A DNA stretch of 64,000 nucleotides, from assembly GCA_003168335.1 (NCBI GenBank), contig PMSM01000003.1:1-64000 (forward strand). Reading direction: 5' to 3'. The stretch's first letter is position 1. The number at the start of each line of letters is the position of its first letter. Under the pieces are notes generated by a model. It was not told the origin of the DNA, made no database searches, and saw nothing but the letters and a program-made list of their open reading frames with translations. The stretch comes from Blastocatellia bacterium. Its GTDB lineage: Bacteria; Acidobacteriota; Blastocatellia; Pyrinomonadales; Pyrinomonadaceae. Shown piece by piece: positions 51,746 through 61,343 of this stretch. The position numbers were made by a program, and so were the translations under genes.

Positions 51746-53865
51746 ACGCTGGCTCGTTGAGTTGGTCAGCTTGCGTTTCGCTTTTGAAGCGCCCCTTGGT
51801 TTCGTTAGTCGGACTGGTTTTCTTAATTCTTTCATTTGGCGCTTCATCTTCAAGAGCCCAGTCTTCATTATTTGATTCACATGAAGGTTTTGAAATGCCC
51901 GTACAGGAACGTGCCCGGGTGCGCGCACCCGAACTCAGCGGCGGTAGCGGTTGGCTGAACACCGACAAGCCTTTGTCGCTCGCCGCCTTGAAAGGAAAAG
52001 TTGTGCTGCTCGACTTTTGGACTTATGGCTGCATTAACTGCATGCACATCATTCCGGATCTGAAGAAGCTCGAAAAGAAATACCCAAACGAGCTGGTGGT
52101 TATCGGCGTGCACTCAGCCAAGTTTGAAAACGAAAAAGATACTGAGAATATTCGCCGCATCATTCTGCGTTACGAGATCGAGCACCCAATTGTTAACGAC
52201 GCCGACTTTGTGATCTGGAAATCATACGCAGTCGATGCCTGGCCGACGCGCTATTTGATCGATCCGGCGGGCTACATCATCGGCAAGTTGTCGGGAGAAG
52301 GCGGTTATGAAGCGCTTGATAAGGCTATTGCTGATTCGATAGCGGAGTTTCGCAAACGCGGAGAACTGAACGAAGCGCCGCTTCGGCTCGTGCTCGAACG
52401 CGCTAAAGTCGGCGACCTGCCGTTGGCCTTTCCCGGCAAGATACTCGCGGATCAAAAAAGCGGCCGGCTGTTCATTGCCGACTCAGATCACAATCGCATC
52501 GTGGTAGCGAAACTCGACGGCACATTGGTCGAAACCATCGGTACCGGAGCCCACGGAGCGCAAGACGGATCTTTCGACCAGGCAACTTTCTTTCGCCCTC
52601 AGGGTATGGCGCTCGACGGTGACACACTGTACGTCGCGGACACTGAGAACCATCTGATTCGTCAGGTCGATTTGAAATCGAAAACCGTGCAGACAATCGC
52701 CGGCACGGGTCAGCAGTCACGTGGATCTGGCTCAGTCGGAATGGCGCGCGCCACTGCCTTGAACTCGCCCTGGGATTTGCAGTTGGTGGGGCGCACGCTT
52801 TACATCGCGATGGCCGGGCCGCATCAGATTTGGCAGCTCGATCTCACTCTGCGAGAGGTCTCTGACTTTGCCGGCTCGGGACGCGAAGCCCGCGTTGATG
52901 GTCAGCTGAAAGAAGCGGCGTTTGCGCAGCCGTCGGGATTAGCGACAGATGGCGAGACGTTATACGTTTCCGATGCTGAGGCCAACATTATTCGGGCGAT
53001 CAATCTCGGGCCGGACGGAAAGGTGCGCACGCTGGTGGGCGGCGACCTGTTTGATTTCGGCGACGAAGACGGCCTTGGTAACGATGTACGCTTGCAACAC
53101 CCGCTCGGCCTGGCGCGTTGGAATGACAAGCTTTTGATTGCGGACACCTACAATCACAAAATCAAGGTATTGGATCCGTCGGCACGGTCGGTGAAGACTT
53201 TCGCGGGAACGGGCAAGCCGGGCCAGTCTGATGGCGCCAAACCTTCCTTCTACGAGCCGGGTGGCCTGGCTGTCGCCGGCGATAAGCTCTACGTCGCTGA
53301 CACAGACAATCACGCGATCAGAGTGGTTGATTTGAAGACGAAAGAAACCAGGACGCTGTCGATCAAAGGTCTGCAGCCGCCGGCTGCGACCGAGGTACCG
53401 GCGAGCGACGACGCCGCGCCGAATGCGGAAGAGATCAAGTTAGCGCCACAGAAATTGCGAGTAGGAAATGGCTCGCTTTCAATAAACCTGCAACTACCCG
53501 CCGGCTATCACTTGAATCCGAACGCGTCGCATCATTACCAAGTCGACATCGAGGACGGTAGGAATCGTTTGCTCTTCGTAACGAAGATGTATTCCGAATC
53601 CGGGACGGGAAAGGAAGGGCAAACGGCGATGATATTTTTTGGGGCGAAGAAGGATTTTTTTCCATTACCTGTCCGCATCCCATTAAGAGCGCTAGCCCCT
53701 GGCCCTGCTGTTTTGAAGGCCCACATCACTATCGTTTTCTGTCGCGAGGACAACACGGGCGTTTGCCGCATCAAGACCTTGGTGTGGCACGCGCCGGTGG
53801 AAGTTGTCAGTGACCCGACCGCGCCCAACGAAATCAACTTGACCAGCAAGATCAGCGGCGACTGA
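51733..53865 (+). CDS. Thioredoxin-like domain protein with NHL propeller
   Basis: The 710-residue protein has an export segment (RPLVSLVGLVFLILSFG) and a thioredoxin domain with active site 'YGCINCMHIIPDLKKLEKKY' (CxxC about residue 101). NHL-repeat propeller units follow ('GKILADQKSGRLFIADSDHN', 'GMALDGDTLYVADTENHLI', 'GLAVAGDKLYVADTDNHAIR'). A C-terminal beta domain ends it ('LSINLQLPAGYHLNPNASHH', 'VFCREDNTGVCRIKTLV'), resembling DsbD-alpha-like modules. The N-terminal two-domain layout matches NHLRC2-type proteins. A redox role in the periplasm is inferred. Start chosen at an ATG inside the preceding repeat. Confidence 0.85.
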   Translation: MPPANAGSLSWSACVSLLKRPLVSLVGLVFLILSFGASSSRAQSSLFDSHEGFEMPVQERARVRAPELSGGSGWLNTDKPLSLAALKGKVVLLDFWTYGCINCMHIIPDLKKLEKKYPNELVVIGVHSAKFENEKDTENIRRIILRYEIEHPIVNDADFVIWKSYAVDAWPTRYLIDPAGYIIGKLSGEGGYEALDKAIADSIAEFRKRGELNEAPLRLVLERAKVGDLPLAFPGKILADQKSGRLFIADSDHNRIVVAKLDGTLVETIGTGAHGAQDGSFDQATFFRPQGMALDGDTLYVADTENHLIRQVDLKSKTVQTIAGTGQQSRGSGSVGMARATALNSPWDLQLVGRTLYIAMAGPHQIWQLDLTLREVSDFAGSGREARVDGQLKEAAFAQPSGLATDGETLYVSDAEANIIRAINLGPDGKVRTLVGGDLFDFGDEDGLGNDVRLQHPLGLARWNDKLLIADTYNHKIKVLDPSARSVKTFAGTGKPGQSDGAKPSFYEPGGLAVAGDKLYVADTDNHAIRVVDLKTKETRTLSIKGLQPPAATEVPASDDAAPNAEEIKLAPQKLRVGNGSLSINLQLPAGYHLNPNASHHYQVDIEDGRNRLLFVTKMYSESGTGKEGQTAMIFFGAKKDFFPLPVRIPLRALAPGPAVLKAHITIVFCREDNTGVCRIKTLVWHAPVEVVSDPTAPNEINLTSKISGD

Positions 53866-53870
53866 GCGCT

Positions 53871-53953
53871 GTGGGTCAGTTTGGTTGTGGCACGCGCATC
53901 TTGCGCGTGGTTCACGGGCGGGACGCCCGTGCCACCTTTTCAAACTGACCCAC
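53871..53953. repeat. MITE-like element with 13-bp terminal inverted repeats
   Basis: GTGGGTCAGTTTG at 53871-53883 and CAAACTGACCCAC at 53941-53953 are perfect inverted ends. Inside are the hairpins CACGCGCATCTTGCGCGTG and CACGGGCGGGACGCCCGTG. A lone copy of one end lies near 700. Confidence 0.75.
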
Positions 53954-54044
53954 TACCTTCTGACACCTCTCCTTGCTCTGCCTGCCACCGGCTAGTAATA
54001 TCTTCACTTCCCTTTGGAAAAGCTAAAAATCAAGGAGTCACATC

Positions 54045-54584
54045 GTGGCTGATAAACCATTTCTGACTGACATCAAGACGCTCCGCAAACGAGCCCGTCA
54101 ACATATCGAGCAGGGTGCGGTAACCGAAGGCTATAAGGCCGACCGAAAGACCGTGATCAAGGTCCTGAACGAGTCGCTGGCGACTGAAATTGTTTGTGTG
54201 CTCCGCTACAAGCGGCACTTTTTCATGGCTTCCGGAATCCACGCGGAAAGTGTCGCGGCGGAATTCCTGCAGCACGCCAATGAAGAGCAGGGACACGCGG
54301 ATCAAATTGCGCAACGAATAGTCCAACTGGGTGGCGCGCCGAATTTCAATCCTGAAGGTTTGCTTTCGCGCAGTCATGCCGAATACGTCGAGGGCGACAC
54401 CTTGCTCGACATGATCAAGGAAGATCTGGTTGCCGAACGCATCGCCATTGATAGCTATCGCGAGATAATCCAATACCTCGCTAATGACGACCCGACGACG
54501 CGACGCATGATGGAAGGTATTCTGGCGATGGAAGAAGAGCATGCTGACGATCTGGTAAGCCTGCTCGGCGAAATTGGCAAGTAG
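54045..54584 (+). CDS. Ferritin-like/bacterioferritin-type protein
   Basis: The 179-residue four-helix protein has the di-iron motifs 'LNESLATEIVCVLRYKRHFF', 'HANEEQGHADQIAQRI', 'IKEDLVAERIAIDSYREII' and 'MEEEHADDLVSLLGEIG', i.e. two ExxH-type sites plus bridging Glu. It likely stores iron or scavenges peroxide in the cytoplasm. The start is GTG behind AAGGAG. It is monocistronic. Confidence 0.88.
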   Translation: MADKPFLTDIKTLRKRARQHIEQGAVTEGYKADRKTVIKVLNESLATEIVCVLRYKRHFFMASGIHAESVAAEFLQHANEEQGHADQIAQRIVQLGGAPNFNPEGLLSRSHAEYVEGDTLLDMIKEDLVAERIAIDSYREIIQYLANDDPTTRRMMEGILAMEEEHADDLVSLLGEIGK

Positions 54585-54653
54585 ACGTTCCATCGCACGG
54601 AATTACTGAGGTCAACCTGCTTCACGATTAGGGTGGAGCGGGGCAATTCGCTC

Positions 54654-54790
54654 AGCCGCGTAGCGGTGAGATGTTTATAGATCACAGTACGATGAAGAAC
54701 CATCAGCTCTGTAGGAGCGGAACGTTTTTCTGTCGCCCGTAAGCGGCCTCAAAAAAACGATGTGAGCTGCGAAGCTACGAACATTTCGTG
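54654..54790. repeat. Composite hairpin element (GATGTTTATAG family)
   Basis: AGCCGCGTAGCGGTGAGATG then TTTATAG, GCTCTGTAGGAGCGGAACG and TGTCGCCCGTAAGCGGCC, in the same order as 10269-10417. It reaches the 5' part of the rhomboid gene frame. Confidence 0.7.
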
Positions 54791-54824
54791 TCTTTCGTGT
54801 CCAGGGCACTCGCCCAGAAAACGC

Positions 54825-55763
54825 TTGCCTGATAACCAACCAAGTTACTTCGGTCGTCCCAGCGTCTGCCGCAGTTGCGGCGCGTTGATTGGCGCGGGCG
54901 AAACCAGTTGCCAGATGTGTGGTGCGCCGCTGCTCGCAGGTCCTCCGCCGGCGCTGCCTTTGCATGAACGCTACGCGATGAGCTACGCACGCGCGGTGCT
55001 CTCGCGCCCGTACATTTTCACCATCGTCTTTCTGATCGCGAACATTTTTGTTTTCATGCTGATGTGGGAGGCGAGCGGGATGAAGTCTTCCGTACTTTGG
55101 ACCGCGTTTCCTGAATCAGTGCTGTTGGCTTTCGGCGCCAAAACGAATTACCTGATCCACTACGAGCATCAGTACTGGCGCTTTGTCACGCCGATTTTCA
55201 TTCACGTCAATCTGATTCACGTCCTGATCAATATGTATAGCCTCTGGGTCATCGGTCCGTGGGTCGAGAAACTCTACGGCTCAGCAAAGTTTGTAGTTTT
55301 TTGGGTCGCGACCGGTATTGCCGGTGTGGTGGCGAGTTACTTGACGGTGATTCCCGGCGCGCATCCGGGTTTGATCGGAAGCTTCTTGATCAAGACCGGA
55401 GACCAGGTGCCTTCGGCGGGCGCATCGGGCGCGTTGTTCGGTCTGGTCGGCGTGCTGTTTGTTTTCGGCATAAAGTATCGCCACGAGCTGCCTGAAGGTT
55501 TCAAGCGCGCCTTTGGCACCGGCATGGTACCCATTATCCTGCTCAATCTCGGGATCGGATTTCTCGCCCGGGGGGTCATCGATAATGCAGCGCACATGGG
55601 CGGGTTGCTATCGGGCGCAGCCTTTGCAGCGGTGGTGAGTTACAAGCGCCCCGGCGCGTCAACCGGCGTAACCAGAGCCTGGCGCGGGTTGCAGGTCGCC
55701 GCGTTGTTGTTAGTGTTGGTGTGTTTTTTTATGGCGGCGCGACATTTCGACTTTGCGCTTTAG
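54825..55763 (+). CDS. Rhomboid family intramembrane serine protease with zinc ribbon
   Basis: The 312-residue protein has an N-terminal CxxC-CxxC zinc ribbon ('VCRSCGALIGAGETSCQMCG') and then six or so TM helices. The catalytic Ser lies in 'PSAGASGALFGLVGVLF', the catalytic His in 'DNAAHMGGLLSGAAF', and 'FIHVNLIHVLINMYSLW' forms the HxxxN region. It cleaves membrane proteins within the bilayer. I favour the TTG at 54825 because the longer GTG start at 54762 would lie in the repeat. Confidence 0.88.
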   Translation: MPDNQPSYFGRPSVCRSCGALIGAGETSCQMCGAPLLAGPPPALPLHERYAMSYARAVLSRPYIFTIVFLIANIFVFMLMWEASGMKSSVLWTAFPESVLLAFGAKTNYLIHYEHQYWRFVTPIFIHVNLIHVLINMYSLWVIGPWVEKLYGSAKFVVFWVATGIAGVVASYLTVIPGAHPGLIGSFLIKTGDQVPSAGASGALFGLVGVLFVFGIKYRHELPEGFKRAFGTGMVPIILLNLGIGFLARGVIDNAAHMGGLLSGAAFAAVVSYKRPGASTGVTRAWRGLQVAALLLVLVCFFMAARHFDFAL

Positions 55764-55764
55764 C

Positions 55765-55874
55765 TGTCCACAGATGACACAGATTTCACAGAGAAGGCAA
55801 GGGACTAATCCAGGCAGCTGTATGCGTAGTTAGACCGAGTTTGAATCGGTGTAATCCGCGCAATCTGTGGATCA
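55765..55874. repeat. Inverted repeat (CACAGAT family)
   Basis: GTCCACAGATGACACAGATT and an inverted right arm 'GTGTAATCCGCGCAATCTG' flank the segment between the rhomboid and hydroxyacyl-CoA dehydrogenase genes. It is a variant of 35104. Confidence 0.65.
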
Positions 55875-55896
55875 GATTTGATCAAAGGAGATTGGG

Positions 55897-56790
55897 ATGG
55901 AAATCAAGAAAGTTGGAGTGCTCGGTTGCGGGTTGATGGGCGCGGGGATTGCCCAGACGGCGGCGAGCGCGGGCTTTGAAACGACGGTCCGCGAAGTTTC
56001 GGAAGAGCTCTGGCAAAAAGGCTTCGCGGCGATCGAAAAGTCTTTGGAAAGGTTCGCCGCGAAAGGGACGATCACGCCCGAGCAGCAGAAGCAAACTCGC
56101 GATCGTCTGTTCGGCACAACGTCGTTTGACGACCTGGCCGATTGCGACATCATCATCGAAGCCATTATTGAGAACCTTGGAGAGAAGCAGACCACCTATC
56201 GTCAACTCGACGCGATCTGTAAGCCGGAAACGATCTTCGCGTCAAACACTTCGTCGCTTTCGATAACTGAGATGATGGCGGCGACCTCGCAGAAACGTCA
56301 GCAGCGTTTCATTGGGATGCACTTCTTCAATCCGGTGCCACTTATGAAACTGGTCGAAGTCGTCCGCACGATTCTTACCGCCCCCGATGTTTACGAAGAT
56401 TCGGTGGCATTCGGAAAGAACCTGGGCAAGGTGCCGGTGCGCGCGAGCGACAAGACGGGCTTTATTGTGAATCGTCTGCTGGTGCCGTACATGCTCGACT
56501 CGATTCGGGCGTTGGAAGAAGGCGTCGGCTCGGTCGTCGATATCGACAACGCGATGAAGTTGGGTTGCGGCTATCCGATGGGGCCGCTGACGCTTGGGGA
56601 TTTCGTCGGGCTCGACACGACCTACTACATCGCCGAGATCATGTTCAACGAATTTCGCGAGAAGCGCTTTGCGCCGCCGCCGCTACTCAAGCGCATGGTG
56701 ATGGCCGGATTGTATGGTCGCAAATCAGGCCGCGGATTTTACGACTATACGAAAGATCCGAAGAACCCGACGCCGATGAATCTGGTGTGA
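55897..56790 (+). CDS. 3-hydroxyacyl-CoA (3-hydroxybutyryl-CoA) dehydrogenase
   Basis: The 297-residue protein has the NAD-binding 'VGVLGCGLMGAGIAQTAASA', 'FASNTSSLSITEMMAATSQK', catalytic His in 'FIGMHFFNPVPLMKLVEVV' and the C-terminal 'GFIVNRLLVPYMLDSIRALE', 'GYPMGPLTLGDFVGLDT'. It oxidises 3-hydroxyacyl-CoA to 3-ketoacyl-CoA in fatty-acid or butanoate metabolism. The stand-alone short form (no enoyl-CoA hydratase domain) favours the Hbd type. The ribosome binding site AAAGGAG is strong. Confidence 0.94.
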   Translation: MEIKKVGVLGCGLMGAGIAQTAASAGFETTVREVSEELWQKGFAAIEKSLERFAAKGTITPEQQKQTRDRLFGTTSFDDLADCDIIIEAIIENLGEKQTTYRQLDAICKPETIFASNTSSLSITEMMAATSQKRQQRFIGMHFFNPVPLMKLVEVVRTILTAPDVYEDSVAFGKNLGKVPVRASDKTGFIVNRLLVPYMLDSIRALEEGVGSVVDIDNAMKLGCGYPMGPLTLGDFVGLDTTYYIAEIMFNEFREKRFAPPPLLKRMVMAGLYGRKSGRGFYDYTKDPKNPTPMNLV

Positions 56791-56798
56791 AGATAGTT

Positions 56799-56955
56799 AG
56801 CCGCGGATGAACGCGGATCAGAAAAAAGCATTAGCCACAAAAAAGGCACAAGAAGCACAAAACGGATTTCTTCATTTGTCTCTTGCGCTTTGGGCGCGTT
56901 TTCGCGGATGGCTTGGCTCTTGTCTGATCTGCGTCTATCTGCGTTAATCCGCGGC

Positions 56956-56956
<1 letters not shown>
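56799..56956. repeat. Inverted repeat (CCGCGGATTAACGC family)
   Basis: AGCCGCGGATGAACGCGGAT and the inverted 'GCGTTAATCCGCGGCT' are the ends. The inner part has TTAGCCACAAAAAAGGCACA and its counterpart. It lies between convergent genes and touches the stop of the ABC gene. Confidence 0.75.
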
Positions 56957-57696
<740 letters not shown>

Positions 57697-57774
57697 TAGT
57701 TACGCGAATTCTCTCCATTCAATCTCAGCAGCGCCATCTGCCAAGGGGCGGCAACGAAAAGGAAGTGGCTCAAC

Positions 57775-57973
57775 TAGCCCGCGTTAGCCCGGGGTTCTAA
57801 TGCCACCCCAGACAATCAGAGCCCGCGAAGCGGGCGACAGAAATTGGCTTGAGAACCATATGCGACCTGAAATCTCTTTCGCCCCTGCGGGGCTCGGAAT
57901 CCTTTCGTGCTCGTTCCCCGGGCTTACGCCCCGGGGCTATTGATATGTCGCCTGCTTCGCAGGCTGGTTGAGC
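57775..57973. repeat. Composite hairpin element (CCCCGGGC family)
   Basis: GCCCGCGAAGCGGGC, GCCCCTGCGGGGC, CCCCGGGCTTACGCCCCGGGG and GCCTGCTTCGCAGGC follow one another, with CGACAGAAATT after the first, as at 51583-51745. It interrupts the ABC operon; no gene is seen in this gap. Confidence 0.75.
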
Positions 57974-57998
57974 GTCTCTTCCAAAGTTGGAAAGATCC

Positions 57999-59525
57999 TC
58001 AAGTCGTGCCTCCATCCTCGATCGATTCCTCTTCAACCTGCCGGCGTTGTAGTCTGCGTTCAAGTCTTCGCGCCAGGTGCGCCATCGGCAAACTCATGGC
58101 GAGATAAAAGAACGAGACGGCCGTTCCCAAAAGCAGGAATTGGCCCGAGGCGTTCGCCAGTTCGCGATACGCGGTCGCCAGTTCCCAAACCGAGATGGCA
58201 TATGCCACCGAGGTATCTTTGAAAAGCGACACGAAATCATTGGTCATCGTCGGCAGCGCGATGCGAAACGCCTGCGGCAGAATGATCCGGCGAAAAGCCA
58301 GCAACGGATTCATGCCCAGCAGGTACGAAGCTTCCCACTGCCCGCGCGGAATCGCTTCGAGAGCGGCGCGATAGACCTGTGATTCGTAGGCTGCATAATT
58401 AAGGCCCAGACCCACCAGGGCGGTCAGCGAACCGGGCATAGCCAGGCCGATCGTCGGCAGACCGAAGTAGAGAAAAAGCAACTGCACCAACACCGGAGTG
58501 CCGCGAAAGAATTCGATGTAGATGGTGCACAACCATCGCAGCCAGGGCGGACCTTTTGACTGCGCGACGGCCAGCGGCATCCCCAAAATCACTGCGATGA
58601 ACATCGAGCCGAAGGCGATCAGCACCGTGACCACCGCGGCGCGCGCCAGCCGCCAGAGCGCTTCGCGCCAGTTAAATGACGTCGAAGTCATTTCATAGGC
58701 GACGTTGTTACTCAGTTGACCCGACCGGGTCGAAGTCTGTAGTTCAGTCTGAGCGTCGTTCCACAAACCCCACTTACGCAGGATTTGTTCCAGCGAGCCG
58801 TCGCGAATGATCTTGTCTATGGCCGCGTCGATTTCTTTTTTGAGGGCGTCGTCGCCTTTGCGCAGTCCGATGTTGTAGGTGCCGCGAAAGAATGGTTCGC
58901 CGGCGCGCTTCAGGGCTGTGCTCTTACTGACGTAAAAGACTTCGGCCGGTACATCCATCAGGACGGCGTCGATGCGCTTTAACTCAAGATCGCGATAGGC
59001 AGTGATCGGCTCGGCATAACCACGAAAAGGAACGCCTTCTTTTTGCAGCAGTCTGGAAGCCGCCGTGTTGCCCAGCGTGCCGACAGTGCGGCTGTGACAA
59101 TCGGCGAGCGAATGAATCTGTTGCTCGTCATTCCTGACTGTCAACGCCAGTTGAAAGATGTAGTAGGGCTTGCTGAACTGAATCTGTGTCGCCCGGTCAC
59201 CGGTTGGTTCCAGCCCATTGACGATCACATCAAACGAACCGCGCTGTAATGCTGATACCAGGGTTTCCCAGTCAGAAGCCACGAATTCGGGGCGCCGACC
59301 CATGGCCGCGGCCAGGGCATCGACCATCTCTTTTTCATAACCGATATATTGATCGGGATGGTTAGGATCGTTGAAGACATAAGGCGCACCGCCGCTCGGG
59401 TCGGCACCCCAACGCAGGACCTGCTGTGCGTTCGAGGTGACGAACGACAGCAAGCCGGCGAGCGTGACGACGATGAAGCCGATCAGTTTACGCAACGGAT
59501 GATCTCGTATCACGGCAACTCGCAA
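57999..59525 (-). CDS. Fused amino-acid-binding protein and ABC permease
   Basis: The 508-residue protein has an export segment (IGFIVVTLAGLLSFVTSNA) and an SBP_bac_3 periplasmic binding domain (about residues 35-260; 'GYEKEMVDALAAAMGRRPEF', 'SKPYYIFQLALTVRNDEQ'). A permease of the HisMQ type follows (about 290-490; 'AAVVTVLIAFGSMFIAVI', EAA loop 'EASYLLGMNPLLAFRRIILP'). Such fused importer components keep binding protein and channel together. The start is TTG, with an in-frame GTG 12 bp downstream. The partner ATPase is downstream. Confidence 0.92.
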   Translation of the reverse strand: MRVAVIRDHPLRKLIGFIVVTLAGLLSFVTSNAQQVLRWGADPSGGAPYVFNDPNHPDQYIGYEKEMVDALAAAMGRRPEFVASDWETLVSALQRGSFDVIVNGLEPTGDRATQIQFSKPYYIFQLALTVRNDEQQIHSLADCHSRTVGTLGNTAASRLLQKEGVPFRGYAEPITAYRDLELKRIDAVLMDVPAEVFYVSKSTALKRAGEPFFRGTYNIGLRKGDDALKKEIDAAIDKIIRDGSLEQILRKWGLWNDAQTELQTSTRSGQLSNNVAYEMTSTSFNWREALWRLARAAVVTVLIAFGSMFIAVILGMPLAVAQSKGPPWLRWLCTIYIEFFRGTPVLVQLLFLYFGLPTIGLAMPGSLTALVGLGLNYAAYESQVYRAALEAIPRGQWEASYLLGMNPLLAFRRIILPQAFRIALPTMTNDFVSLFKDTSVAYAISVWELATAYRELANASGQFLLLGTAVSFFYLAMSLPMAHLARRLERRLQRRQVEEESIEDGGTT

Positions 59526-59614
59526 GCACCAACAACGACAGGCTGAGCTTTAGAGCGAGACATTGTAGCTTGAGATCGAATTTTCCGCGCGTGAATTCAG
59601 TAATAGTAAGGATT

Positions 59615-59814
59615 GTGACCGCGAAGCGGTCACCGATAGTAGCTGGGAGCAACGCCCCCGGAATGGATTGCGAAAGGATTTGATGACTCTGAAAGGGTCA
59701 CAAGAACCCTCGAACCATGTGCGACCCTTTCAGGGTGGATCGAAGCTACCCGGTGATCCGTGGGCGTTGCCCACGGCGCTACTTCATCCGAGCCTTTCAG
59801 GCTCGTGGAAAACC
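59615..59814. repeat. Composite hairpin element (GACCCTTTCAGGGT type)
   Basis: TGACCGCGAAGCGGTCA, GACCCTTTCAGGGT with a preceding CTGAAAGGGTCA, CGTGGGCGTTGCCCACG and GAGCCTTTCAGGCTC follow one another, between divergent genes. Its layout parallels 57775-57973. It fills most of the 390-bp gap. Confidence 0.7.
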
Positions 59815-59917
59815 CGCACCATCTACTGCACCGCGCTGCGGCGGACCACGGAATCTCTAATCGGCGCGCCTCGAAAAGTTTGGCGCACTTCACGCGCTTC
59901 GATTACAATCTCGGCCC

Positions 59918-61213
59918 ATGTGCAAAGACAGACGAGACTTCTTACGCCTTTCCGCCGGAATTGCCGGGGCCACGCTTCTGGGCAGTAAAGTTTCCTTCGC
60001 CGGAACTGACGACGACGCAGCCATCCAACAGCGCCAGGACACACCCGATCTGATTCAGAGGCTGAAACGAATGACGGCGGGTATCGTGCCGATCACCGAC
60101 GATGAACGCAAAGCGCGCATCGCCAAGGCACAGCGCCTGATGGCTGAGCGCAAGATCGACGCCATCTATATCGAGCCGGGCACGAGCATGTACTACTTTA
60201 CCGGCATGCGCTGGGGCACCAGCGAGCGCATGTTCGCGCTGGTCATCCCCCAACGTGGCGAGATTGCCTGGGTTTGTCCGGGGTTCGAAGAAGCCCGCGC
60301 GCGCGAGTTGATCAAGATTGGCAACGACGTGCGCACCTGGCAAGAAGACGAGAGTCCTTATCTGCGCGTAGCCCAAATAATCCAGGATCGCGGCATACGC
60401 TCTGGCCGCATTGGCATTGAAGAGCGGGTGCGCTTTTTTCTCTTCGACGGGATTCGCCAGGCTGCACCGAAACTCGAGTTTGTCAGCGCCACTCCGATCA
60501 CCGCGGGTTGCCGCATGTTCAAATCGCCGGCTGAGATAGCCCTCATGCAGAAAGCCAACGACCTCACTATCGTGGCTTTTCGCGCTACGTGGGCCACGAT
60601 GCGCGAAGGGATGACGCAAACGGAATTTGCCGGCAACTGCGCCACCGCGTTTCGCAATCTCGGCGTGCAGGGTGGAATCTTTTGCAGCTTTGGCAAGTAC
60701 ACCGCATTTCCGCACGGCAGCAGCACGCCGCAGACCCTGGAAGATGGCGATATGGTCCTGATGGACGACGGCTGCACGGTCGAAGGCTATCAGTCAGACA
60801 TCACGCGCACATTTGTTTTCGGCAAGCCGACGCAGCGTCAGCGAGATGTCTGGGAGATTGAGCGCAGAGCGCAGGACGCGGGCTTTGCCGCGGCGAAAGT
60901 CGGCGCGCCTTGCGAGGCCGTAGACGACGCCGCGCGCAAAGTCCTCGCCGACGCAGGCTTTGGCCCGGACTATAAGACTCCGGGTCTGCCGCATCGCACC
61001 GGTCACGGCATCGGGCTCGACGGACACGAATGGACCTACTTTGTGCGCGGCAACAAGACTCCAATCCAACCCGGCATGTGCTTTAGCGACGAACCGACAA
61101 TAGTCATTTACGGTGAGTTTGGAATTCGACTGGAAGATTGCCTGTACATTACGCCGGACGGGCCGAAGTTTTTCACGACTCAAAGTCCCTCGATCGATAA
61201 GCCGTTCGGTTGA
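59918..61213 (+). CDS. M24 family Xaa-Pro aminopeptidase-like protein, Tat-exported
   Basis: The 431-residue protein has a twin-arginine signal ('CKDRRDFLRLSAGIAGATLL'), a creatinase-like N-domain (about 60-200) and the pita-bread fold. Metal ligands are in 'MVLMDDGCTVEGYQSDITRT', 'PHRTGHGIGLDGHE', 'FSDEPTIVIYGEFGIRLEDC'. M24 enzymes cleave Xaa-Pro bonds with two metals. Tat export suggests folding with its metals before export. The C-terminus reads 'QSPSIDKPFG', a short tail that reappears downstream at 61866. Confidence 0.92.
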   Translation: MCKDRRDFLRLSAGIAGATLLGSKVSFAGTDDDAAIQQRQDTPDLIQRLKRMTAGIVPITDDERKARIAKAQRLMAERKIDAIYIEPGTSMYYFTGMRWGTSERMFALVIPQRGEIAWVCPGFEEARARELIKIGNDVRTWQEDESPYLRVAQIIQDRGIRSGRIGIEERVRFFLFDGIRQAAPKLEFVSATPITAGCRMFKSPAEIALMQKANDLTIVAFRATWATMREGMTQTEFAGNCATAFRNLGVQGGIFCSFGKYTAFPHGSSTPQTLEDGDMVLMDDGCTVEGYQSDITRTFVFGKPTQRQRDVWEIERRAQDAGFAAAKVGAPCEAVDDAARKVLADAGFGPDYKTPGLPHRTGHGIGLDGHEWTYFVRGNKTPIQPGMCFSDEPTIVIYGEFGIRLEDCLYITPDGPKFFTTQSPSIDKPFG

Positions 61214-61303
61214 GCACCCAGACGGCGGTGTGTGGATGGGCTAGTTGTCCACAGATTACACAGAAGAAATATTGAAAGCTGCGACAAGTCGGAGGCTGAT
61301 AAA

Positions 61304-61335
61304 GCGCTGACGAGTCAGCGCAATCCAAAAAGGAG
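61304..61335. repeat. Half-element providing a ribosome binding site
   Basis: GCGCTGACGAGTCAGCGC followed by AATCCAAAAAGGAGCC closely matches 7329-7351. The AAGGAG in it is placed as ribosome binding site for the DUF1801 gene. Confidence 0.6.
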
Positions 61336-61343
61336 CCAAACAA

